A stretch of DNA of 18,564 nt, from contig CAJUBP010000030.1 of NCBI GenBank assembly GCA_910584585.1, positions 40,401-58,964 on the forward strand. Reading direction: 5' to 3'. Within the stretch, counting starts at the first letter, position 1, and each line of letters starts with the position of its first letter. Below the pieces are notes generated by a model. The model was not told where the DNA came from, did not search any database, and saw nothing but the letters and a program-made list of their open reading frames with translations. Origin of the DNA: an uncultured Lachnospiraceae bacterium (GTDB lineage Bacteria > Bacillota > Clostridia > Lachnospirales > Lachnospiraceae). A program made the position numbers and the translations under genes. This document shows positions 1-6,252 of the stretch, piece by piece.

Positions 1-30
1 TATGAAAGCCGGGAAGTTCATCATATTTAA
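1..30 (+). CDS. 3' end of a probable upstream gene (partial)
   Basis: Reading frame 1 runs open from the window edge to a TAA at 28-30, giving the residues YESREVHHI. The stop is followed at once by the AGGAGGGA ribosome binding site (31-38) of the methyltransferase gene, a spacing typical of a co-transcribed upstream gene. Nine residues say nothing about function, and a stop this near the edge could be chance. Confidence 0.3.
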   Translation, partial: YESREVHHI

Positions 31-42
31 CAGGAGGGAGCC

Positions 43-2049
43 ATGGGGAAATCGTCTGTTCCAAAAGATTATTCACTATCTGAATTTTGCAGTATATTAT
101 CTGTTTCCGAGGCCACCGGAAGAAACTGGATTCGGCTGGGGAAAATCCGGCCGGACAGGGAATATCAGGGGAAGCCGTATTTTTCCCAAACTTATACAAA
201 GAAAGTCCTGGGAAAGCTTCAGGAAGCAGACGCAGGCTTTTTAAAGGCCAGAAGAAATAAAAAGCACATCAGCGGAAACTGCATGGACAGAAATTATATT
301 CTGGAAGGTTCCCCTAATTTAAAAAAGATGGAGCAGGCGGCGGAGCTTATGTCGCGTGTTTCCCAGACCGATACGCTTCTGCGGGCAGTTTTGGCGGAGT
401 GCGCCCTTCAGCTTCTGTGTCAGGCTTACGAAGTGAAGACAGAATGCAGGGAGCGCTTTTTGTCTTCTTATTTAAAAAAGGAGTTTACACTGGGGCCCTA
501 TGACGCGCTGGTTCAGGAGCTTTTCCCGGAAGGGGAAGAAGCTTACCAGAAATTGACGTCTGAAGAACCCGTGGCCCAGGCGTTGTTTCGGATTTCCTAT
601 GCCCTGGAGCGCAATGCGGATATCCTGGGGCTTTTGTACAGTTCCCTGAAAAATTTAAGAGAGCGCAAGGCAGCCGGTTCCTATTACACGCCCACTCATA
701 TCGTACGGGAGATGACAGCAGATTTACGCAGGGAAAACAGCGGCGGCAGGACAATTCTGGATCCCTGCTGCGGCTCCGGTAATTTTCTTTTGCAGCTTCC
801 GGAGCATTTTTCCATGGAGCAGATTGCAGGAAGAGACATAGATGAAACCAGTATTTATCTGGCCAGAATCAATCTGGCTTTAAAATTCAAAAATGTGCCG
901 GTGTCCCTGCTGCGACAACAGATCAGGCCTGGGGATTTTCTTTTGGGAGAGGACAGGGAAGCTTATGATCTGATCCTGGGCAATCCGCCCTGGGGATTTC
1001 AGTTTGGACCGGCAGAAGAAGCTGAGCTGAGACAAAAGTTTACGGCGGCAAAAGGGAAACATCTGGAATCCTATGAGTTGTTTTTGGAGGAAGCCGTAAG
1101 GAGAGTGCCTTTAGGCGGAAAGGTTGTGTTTGTGATTCCGGAGGCGGCGCTGAACGTGAGATCCCATTTGGAAATCCGGAAATTTCTGATGGAACAGACA
1201 CAGATTGAAGAGCTGAACTATCTGGGGGATGTGTTCGGCGGAGTGCAGTGTCCGTCCGTTATTTTGAAAATCAGGAAGACTCAGAGCCCGTTTGATACCT
1301 GCGGAATGAAAATTTCCGATGGAACCAGGCGGTTTGTGATTCAAATCAGCCGTAAAACGGAAGCGGAAAACTTTAATTTTCATATGACAGATGAAGAGTA
1401 TGAACTGATGGAAAAACTTATGGGACAGGAGCGGACGGTTTTTCTGAAAAGCCAGGCGGAATTTGCCCTGGGGATTGTCACAGGCAACAACCGCAAGCTG
1501 GTCCGGTCCAGGAAAGGAAAAGGGGGAGAGCTTGTATTAAAGGGAATGGATATTCGAAAATATAAAATTGTGCCGGGAAATTCTTATCTGGCGTATGAGC
1601 CGGAGAAGTTTCAGCAGTGCGCCAAAACAGAATTCTATCGGGCCAGGGAGAAGCTGCTCTATCGGTTTGTGGGCAGCCAGCTTGTATTTGCCTATGACGA
1701 TCAGCAGAGATTGTCCCTGAACAGCTGCAATATCCTGATTCCCCGAATCAGGGAACTGGATATGAAATATATTATGGCAGTGCTCAATTCCAGGATTGCG
1801 CAGTTTATTTATCAGCGGAAATTCCATTCTCTCAAAGTACTGCGCAGTTCTTTGGAACAGCTTCCCATTCCAGTGATCCCACGGGAAGAACAAGAACAGA
1901 TTATTTTGCTTGCGGATGAGATTGCAGCGGAAGAAGATTCGGCAAAATGGATGGAATGTTATAACGCCATTGACCGAAAGATTGCAGCGGCGTTCGGCCT
2001 GACCTCTGCGGAATATGAGAAAATTTTAGAATATTTGCCCCAATCATAG
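43..2049 (+). CDS. N6-adenine DNA methyltransferase with N-terminal HTH and TaqI-like C-terminus
   Basis: This 668-aa protein is expected to transfer a methyl group from S-adenosylmethionine to the N6 of adenine in a specific DNA sequence. Residues about 8-45 resemble a MerR/excisionase-type helix-turn-helix (SEATGRNWIRLGKI). The catalytic domain begins with a GSYYTP segment (about 212-217), has SAM-binding motif I DPCCGSG at 240-246 and the adenine-methylase motif NPPW at 314-317. The C-terminal half (about 450-640) looks like a TaqI/Eco57I-type target-recognition domain, ending in the LNSRIAQFIYQRKF and LEQLPIP signatures seen in such proteins. The start is set by AGGAGGGA at 31-38. No restriction endonuclease lies beside it, so it is either an orphan methylase or part of a unit whose other genes are upstream of the window. 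It is separated from gdhA by 125 bp holding a promoter and does not look linked to the phosphorothioation operon. The methylase assignment is firm; the target sequence cannot be inferred. Confidence 0.85.
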   Translation: MGKSSVPKDYSLSEFCSILSVSEATGRNWIRLGKIRPDREYQGKPYFSQTYTKKVLGKLQEADAGFLKARRNKKHISGNCMDRNYILEGSPNLKKMEQAAELMSRVSQTDTLLRAVLAECALQLLCQAYEVKTECRERFLSSYLKKEFTLGPYDALVQELFPEGEEAYQKLTSEEPVAQALFRISYALERNADILGLLYSSLKNLRERKAAGSYYTPTHIVREMTADLRRENSGGRTILDPCCGSGNFLLQLPEHFSMEQIAGRDIDETSIYLARINLALKFKNVPVSLLRQQIRPGDFLLGEDREAYDLILGNPPWGFQFGPAEEAELRQKFTAAKGKHLESYELFLEEAVRRVPLGGKVVFVIPEAALNVRSHLEIRKFLMEQTQIEELNYLGDVFGGVQCPSVILKIRKTQSPFDTCGMKISDGTRRFVIQISRKTEAENFNFHMTDEEYELMEKLMGQERTVFLKSQAEFALGIVTGNNRKLVRSRKGKGGELVLKGMDIRKYKIVPGNSYLAYEPEKFQQCAKTEFYRAREKLLYRFVGSQLVFAYDDQQRLSLNSCNILIPRIRELDMKYIMAVLNSRIAQFIYQRKFHSLKVLRSSLEQLPIPVIPREEQEQIILLADEIAAEEDSAKWMECYNAIDRKIAAAFGLTSAEYEKILEYLPQS

Positions 2050-2100
2050 GGCGGTCAGTGCCTTTTGCGCAATAAAATGGTAAAGAGATAAAGAAAATGA

Positions 2101-2134
2101 TTGCAAAATTGAAAAAATCATACTAAAATATAAT
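2101..2134 (+). promoter_or_regulatory. Probable sigma-A promoter of gdhA
   Basis: TTGCAA (2101-2106) is followed after 17 nt by TAAAAT (2124-2129). A better -10, TATAAT, lies at 2129-2134 but its spacing to any -35 is poor (22 nt, or 14 nt from TTGAAA at 2109-2114). The stretch is AT-rich and ends about 40 nt before the gdhA start. The exact -10 is uncertain. Confidence 0.5.
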
Positions 2135-2174
2135 TTGGCGTTGATAATAGAGCAAAGATAAAGGAGAGAAAGAT

Positions 2175-3509
2175 ATGAGCTATGTAGATGAAGTATTAGA
2201 ACGTGTCATTGCAAAGAATCCGGCAGAACCTGAATTTCATCAGGCTGCAAAAGAGGTTTTGAATTCTTTAAGGCCAGTGATCGAGGCAAACGAAGAATTG
2301 TATCGGAGAGAAGCGTTATTGGAGCGTTTGACAGAGCCGGACAGGCAGTTTAAATTCCGTGTGCCCTGGGTGGATGATAAAGGCCAGGTGCAGGTAAACA
2401 CCGGATACCGGGTACAGTTCAACAACAGCATCGGACCTTACAAGGGAGGACTGCGGCTGCATCCTTCGGTAAATCTGGGCATTATCAAGTTCCTGGGATT
2501 TGAGCAGATTTTTAAGAATTCCCTGACCGGCCTGCCTATCGGCGGCGGAAAAGGCGGCTCTGATTTCGATCCCAAGGGAAAATCTGACCGTGAAGTGATG
2601 GCGTTCTGCCAGAGTTTTATGACAGAGCTTTGCAAATATATCGGAGCGGACACAGACGTGCCTGCAGGAGATATCGGAACAGGAGCAAGAGAGATTGGAT
2701 ACATGTTCGGACAGTTTAAGAAAATCCGCGGCACATACGAAGGCGTATTAACCGGAAAAGGTCTTTCCTACGGCGGTTCTCTGGCGCGTACCGAAGCTAC
2801 CGGATATGGCCTTTTATATCTGACTGAAGAAATGTTAAAATGCAACGGACATGATCTGAAGGGCAAGACAGTCTGCGTATCCGGTTCCGGTAACGTGGCT
2901 ATCTACGCAACCCAGAAAGCACATCAGCTTGGCGCTAAAGTGGTAACTGTCAGCGATTCCACCGGCTGGGTGTATGATCCGGAAGGGATTGACGTGGCGT
3001 TATTGAAAGAAGTAAAAGAAGTGAAACGCGCCCGCCTGACAGAATACGCGGCAGCAAGACCCAGCGCGGAATACCATGAAGGCCGGGGCGTATGGAGCGT
3101 AAAATGCGACGTGGCCCTTCCCTGCGCAACTCAGAACGAACTGCTGTTGGATGACGCCAAAGCCCTGGTTGCAAACGGCTGCATCGCAGTAGCAGAGGGA
3201 GCAAATATGCCTACCACATTAGAGGCGACTGAGTACTTACAGCAGAACAAGGTATTGTTCGCACCCGGAAAAGCCGCAAACGCAGGCGGCGTGGCAACTT
3301 CCGCGCTGGAGATGAGCCAGAACTCCGAGCGTCTCAGCTGGACCTTTGAAGAAGTGGACAGCAAGCTTCAGGGAATCATGGTAAATATTTTCCACAACCT
3401 GGACGATGCCGCAAAACGTTACGGAAAAGAAGGCGATTACGTGGCAGGAGCCAATATTGCCGGATTTGAGAAAGTGGCAGAGGCTATGATTGCACAGGGC
3501 GTTTGCTGA
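2175..3509 (+). CDS. gdhA: NADP-type glutamate dehydrogenase
   Basis: GdhA catalyses the reversible reductive amination of 2-oxoglutarate by ammonia to glutamate in the cytosol, as a hexamer. The 444-aa length is normal for the family. Visible active-site residues are K90 (GPYKGG), K114 (QIFKNSL), K126 (PIGGGKGG) and catalytic D166 (DVPAGDIG). Each sits one position after the corresponding residue of the Clostridium symbiosum enzyme (K89, K113, K125, D165, from memory). The Rossmann motif GSGNVA lies at 237-242. The segment VTVSDSTG after the second beta strand carries SDS, as in the NADP-dependent E. coli enzyme and unlike the GPDG of NAD-dependent C. symbiosum GDH, so NADP(H) use is inferred. 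The ribosome binding site AAGGAG is at 2161-2166. The gene has its own promoter and a strong terminator, so it is a single-gene housekeeping unit unconnected with the defence genes nearby. Confidence 0.97.
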   Translation: MSYVDEVLERVIAKNPAEPEFHQAAKEVLNSLRPVIEANEELYRREALLERLTEPDRQFKFRVPWVDDKGQVQVNTGYRVQFNNSIGPYKGGLRLHPSVNLGIIKFLGFEQIFKNSLTGLPIGGGKGGSDFDPKGKSDREVMAFCQSFMTELCKYIGADTDVPAGDIGTGAREIGYMFGQFKKIRGTYEGVLTGKGLSYGGSLARTEATGYGLLYLTEEMLKCNGHDLKGKTVCVSGSGNVAIYATQKAHQLGAKVVTVSDSTGWVYDPEGIDVALLKEVKEVKRARLTEYAAARPSAEYHEGRGVWSVKCDVALPCATQNELLLDDAKALVANGCIAVAEGANMPTTLEATEYLQQNKVLFAPGKAANAGGVATSALEMSQNSERLSWTFEEVDSKLQGIMVNIFHNLDDAAKRYGKEGDYVAGANIAGFEKVAEAMIAQGVC

Positions 3510-3558
3510 TTTTAGAATCCTGAAATCTGCACGAAACAGAATAATATTTGCAGTAAAA

Positions 3559-3635
3559 GACACGGCTGCCAGTAAATGAGGGTTCAGAAAGAACCCAAAT
3601 GAGATCTCGGCAGCCATGTCTGCAGGAGTTTTTAT
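3559..3635. terminator. Nested-hairpin terminator between convergent genes
   Basis: GACACGGCTGCC (3559-3570) pairs with GGCAGCCATGTC (3609-3620) with a single mismatch. Inside it, GGGTTC (3580-3585) pairs with GAACCC (3591-3596). On the plus strand the stem is followed by GTTTTTATC (T tract about 3629-3633). On the minus strand it is followed directly by TTTTACTG. It can therefore end both gdhA and the convergent AAA gene that stops at 3747. Confidence 0.7.
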
Positions 3636-3746
3636 CTATCAATGTAGTGTTAGAATAATTTTGGAGCACGCTCCAGAGCAAACACAGCCCCCTGTACACT
3701 CGAAGAAATATCCGTGCAATTTGTATCACTTATTTTTCTGCAGTTC

Positions 3747-5315
3747 CTAACCGCATTCTATAATGCTCTCACATATTTCATGCCCCCGGTGGCAAAACAC
3801 TGAATGCCGGGCCATTTTTTGGGGGTTACGGCAAAAACTGATCAGATATCCCCGTTTCATATCATTTGCGTCCAGATAGTCCGCCAACTGATCATAGCCT
3901 TTCTTTTCATATGCTGAGCCCTTCCACAGCTTTAATTCTATAATAAACGACTCGTTTCCGTAAAATACCTGAATATCCATCCGCATATTCTGCCGGGTCT
4001 GGGGTTCTACCGCATAATGTCCCGTTCCGTTGATTATGGGGCGCAGGAAAGCCAGAAACAAAAGCCTTCCCTGACGTTCAATGAATGTTCCGTCTTCTTT
4101 GCGGTATTCAGATTTCATAAAATCAGAAAAACGGCGGATGACTTTTTCCATATCCAGTTTTCCGTCCCGGATGTATTGGGATTTATCCAGATAGTCAGAA
4201 TTAATAAGTGTATCGGTAGCCTGAACAGAGGTAAAATAATTCAGCATCAGCGTTTCAAAGATAATATTGGAAACCATGGTTTTTCCGTCTTTTTCTTTCA
4301 GGATACCAAACATGCTTCCCAGGCCGATGGCCGGGTTGCTGGGCTCAAAAACGATGTTTGCTCCATGAAGCAGAAGCTGTTCTGCCAGTTTTGAAAAGCC
4401 GGGATGATTCTGAAGGTTTTTGATGACGTCTTCGAACAGCGGGTTTGGTTCTTTTAAGAAATCGCGCACTGCCAATTGCAGGTTTGTCCGATTCCATTCT
4501 GCGCCTGATTCATCCAGCTTTTTGCACAGGCAGCTTACCAGATACGGGTATCCTCCGGTGATTTCATAAATTTCCTTTGCCATTGTGTAAATTTCCATGC
4601 CGGTGCGGTGATCTTTTTCATATTCCAGCAGCATAGTTTCAATGTCTGCCGGGAGAAAACTCATGTTTAAAGAAAAAGGAACAGCAATGTTCCAGGGGCT
4701 GTTGTATCTGTGTTCGCCGTCAGGTCTGAGTTTGATTTTCAGGTTCTTGATATCGTATACGCCGGCCAAAATTACAGAGTAAAATCCCGGAGTTTCTTCC
4801 CGGTTCAGATAATATTCCCGAAGCCGTCCCAGAAATTCTAAGAATACCTGGTTATTGGAGGCCTGATCTACTTCATCTATCATTAATAGAACAGGTTTTT
4901 CGGAGACGCCGCATATGTCGCTGAGCAGCTCAAAAAGTTCTGCCAAATCAAAAGAAGCTTCTCCCTGACAGGATTGTTTTTTTAATTTTTCGACTGCTGC
5001 AGGATTCAATTTTCCGTGTTCTGTTTCGGCTTTTTTCACAAATTCCTTTGCGAATGCCCGGGAAAAGATATACTCATCCTGAAATTTTGCAGAACTCATT
5101 TTCTGGAAACTCATAAAGATTACAGCATAGTCCGGCTGAAGGTGTGTTTTCAGCATGCGCAGCGTTGTAGTTTTGCCGTATTGCCTTGCCCGGTTGATGG
5201 CAAAGTAATCCCCGTTATCTACCAGTTTTTTAATTTCACTCAGGCGGCTTGTCAAATCTATCATATAATGTTTAGCCGGAGAGCAGGCGCCGGTTGTGTT
5301 AAAGACTTTTGTCAA
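3747..5315 (-). CDS. AAA ATPase with C-terminal PD-(D/E)XK nuclease-like domain
   Basis: This 522-aa protein belongs to the group of AAA-like ATPases common in many copies in Clostridia and Bacteroidetes, whose biological role is not established. The N-terminal part has a Walker A of the form RQYGKTT (44-50) and a Walker B LLMIDE (143-148), followed by a winged-helix-like middle region (GGYPYLV about 254-260). The C-terminus has the core of a PD-(D/E)XK nuclease fold: D447 (MDIQVFY), E460 and K462 (IIELKLW), then YDQLADYL, the helix typical of this superfamily. The start is a TTG at 5313-5315; no in-frame ATG precedes it, and AAGGAG lies 7 nt upstream on the minus strand (about 5323-5328). 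It has its own promoter and is transcribed towards gdhA, away from the phosphorothioation operon. It could be a defence protein, a mobile-element remnant or a stress protein; the sequence does not decide. Domain assignment is fairly firm, function unknown. Confidence 0.8.
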   Translation of the reverse strand: MTKVFNTTGACSPAKHYMIDLTSRLSEIKKLVDNGDYFAINRARQYGKTTTLRMLKTHLQPDYAVIFMSFQKMSSAKFQDEYIFSRAFAKEFVKKAETEHGKLNPAAVEKLKKQSCQGEASFDLAELFELLSDICGVSEKPVLLMIDEVDQASNNQVFLEFLGRLREYYLNREETPGFYSVILAGVYDIKNLKIKLRPDGEHRYNSPWNIAVPFSLNMSFLPADIETMLLEYEKDHRTGMEIYTMAKEIYEITGGYPYLVSCLCKKLDESGAEWNRTNLQLAVRDFLKEPNPLFEDVIKNLQNHPGFSKLAEQLLLHGANIVFEPSNPAIGLGSMFGILKEKDGKTMVSNIIFETLMLNYFTSVQATDTLINSDYLDKSQYIRDGKLDMEKVIRRFSDFMKSEYRKEDGTFIERQGRLLFLAFLRPIINGTGHYAVEPQTRQNMRMDIQVFYGNESFIIELKLWKGSAYEKKGYDQLADYLDANDMKRGYLISFCRNPQKMARHSVFCHRGHEICESIIECG

Positions 5316-5355
5316 GATGAGACTCCTTTCGTTTCAGAACTTATAGTTTCCTAAT

Positions 5356-5385
5356 ATTATATGCCGGAGGGACATGATTCTTCAA
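5356..5385 (-). promoter_or_regulatory. Probable promoter of the AAA ATPase gene
   Basis: Read on the minus strand, TTGAAG (5385-5380) is followed after 18 nt by a perfect TATAAT (5361-5356), about 40 nt before the TTG start. It lies just downstream, in minus-strand sense, of the inverted repeat at 5414-5505. Confidence 0.55.
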
Positions 5386-5413
5386 GCGCAAGTTTGAAAA
5401 AATCAGACCTCGG

Positions 5414-5505
5414 CTGTCCCCTTGACTTCAGAACGGCATTGGCTCCATGCTAATCAGCGGAGTGACTGACGTGGAGCCAATACCCTTCTGGAGTCAAAGG
5501 GACAA
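5414..5505. repeat. 35-bp imperfect inverted repeat (long hairpin, possible MITE or terminator)
   Basis: The left arm 5414-5448 and right arm 5471-5505 are inverted copies matching at about 29 of 35 positions by eye, separated by a 22-nt loop. The core ATTGGCTCCA / TGGAGCCAAT is perfect. On the minus strand the stem is followed about 11 nt later by a run of six T (about 5397-5402), so it could terminate the XRE gene before the AAA promoter. The arms are much longer than an ordinary terminator needs, so a miniature inverted-repeat element or structured RNA is also possible. Confidence 0.6.
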
Positions 5506-5552
5506 CCAGGGGGTGCAGTATGTGTTAAGTGTTTGGGGATTCTGTACGATTT

Positions 5553-5885
5553 TTATTCCATTTCTAAAAGTTTTTTCACAGCGGCCTTCATATCCGGCAT
5601 TTTCCGGTAATGCAGAACCAGCGAACGCTCTTCCTCTGTAAGAAAAAAGTCGTCCCAGGAATCATTGTAGCCAAAGGTGCCGAGGATATTGTCGATATTA
5701 TATATTTTGCAAAGGACCAGCAAAGTGTCCGCGTCCGGCTGCGTCTGGCCGCTTTCCCAGCCGTAAATTGTTTTAGGGGCGACAGGCAGTTTATAATCCT
5801 CTAATTTCATCACAAGATCATTGATGGAGAAATGATTCAGCTTTCGGTATGCCTTTAAGACTTTGGCAATGTTTGGATTTTTCAT
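5553..5885 (-). CDS. Small XRE-family HTH transcriptional regulator
   Basis: This is a 110-aa DNA-binding protein of the Cro/CI (XRE) type. Residues about 6-62 form the helix-turn-helix: the recognition-helix region reads APKTIYGWESGQTQPDADTL, followed by LLVLCKIYNI, the usual end of the domain. The C-terminal 45 residues (from DSWDDFFL) are acidic and helical, perhaps for dimerisation. I chose the ATG at 5885 and not the longer open frame starting at 5963, because AGAGGTG sits just upstream of it, a promoter lies between, and the HTH begins there. The gene is divergent from the phosphorothioation operon with a 157-bp shared control region, so it probably represses that operon, itself, or both (inference). 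No enzyme motif is present. Confidence 0.85.
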   Translation of the reverse strand: MKNPNIAKVLKAYRKLNHFSINDLVMKLEDYKLPVAPKTIYGWESGQTQPDADTLLVLCKIYNIDNILGTFGYNDSWDDFFLTEEERSLVLHYRKMPDMKAAVKKLLEME

Positions 5886-5903
5886 GCTTTCACCTCTTTC
5901 ATA

Positions 5904-5932
5904 ATCATAGACTACCCCAAAATAAGCGTCAA
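5904..5932 (-). promoter_or_regulatory. Promoter of the XRE regulator gene
   Basis: On the minus strand TTGACG (5932-5927) is followed after 17 nt by TATGAT (5909-5904). The expected transcript start is roughly 12 nt before the ATG at 5885, leaving only enough leader for the AGAGGTG ribosome binding site. Confidence 0.6.
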
Positions 5933-5972
5933 TAAATTGGAAATAATTCTCGAAAATCGGCAAAAAAATTAC

Positions 5973-6001
5973 TTGAAATTCCTGGTAAAAAAGAATATAA
6001 T
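5973..6001 (+). promoter_or_regulatory. Near-consensus sigma-A promoter of the phosphorothioation operon
   Basis: TTGAAA (5973-5978), a 17-nt spacer and a perfect TATAAT (5996-6001) lie 42 nt upstream of the first operon gene. It is back to back with the XRE promoter. With no other convincing promoter seen in the small gaps downstream, it probably drives all nine genes to 18439. No clear operator palindrome could be picked out in the 5886-6042 spacer. Confidence 0.75.
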
Positions 6002-6042
6002 AAAATGTAAATAACTCATAAAATGAGGAACTGGAGGTAAAT

Positions 6043-6240
6043 ATGGGGAACTATGCCAAGAAATGGTTGTCAAACTGGATGAAAGAGCAGAATATTTTGG
6101 AAGGGATTGTTGCGGAAGTTTTGGAGATTCCTCCGGAGAGTCTTTCCGCTGAGACAGAGGATAAGCTGGATTCTGATGATTTGCTGCGTTTATGCGCCTA
6201 TCTTCATGTCAGGCCGGAATCAATTCCTCTGAGATATTAG
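6043..6240 (+). CDS. 65-aa protein resembling a partial XRE domain, first gene of the operon
   Basis: This short protein is well placed to be real: GGAGGT at 6033-6038 precedes the ATG at good spacing and a strong promoter lies just upstream. The segment LDSDDLLRLCAYLHVRPESI (about 42-61) closely parallels the end of the XRE domain in the divergent regulator (PDADTLLVLCKIYNI). The preceding residues, VAEVLEIPPESLSAETEDK, could form the earlier HTH helices. It may be a minimal HTH protein, an anti-repressor or partner of the XRE regulator, or a small structural component of the modification complex. It ends 12 nt before sspD. The coding call is good; the role is inference. Confidence 0.7.
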   Translation: MGNYAKKWLSNWMKEQNILEGIVAEVLEIPPESLSAETEDKLDSDDLLRLCAYLHVRPESIPLRY

Positions 6241-6252
6241 CAGATACATATT

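Noticed and set aside
2..244. 80-aa open frame at the window start
   Set aside because: It overlaps the methyltransferase N-terminus in another frame, and the ribosome binding site at 31-38 serves the ATG at 43.
3662..3675. Short palindrome TGGAGCACGCTCCA as terminator of the AAA gene
   Set aside because: The stem is only 5-6 bp and no T run follows on the minus strand. The larger hairpin at 3559-3620 is the better terminator.
5553..5963. Longer XRE protein starting at 5963
   Set aside because: The extra 26 residues run across the probable promoter and precede the AGAGGTG site and the HTH start at 5885.
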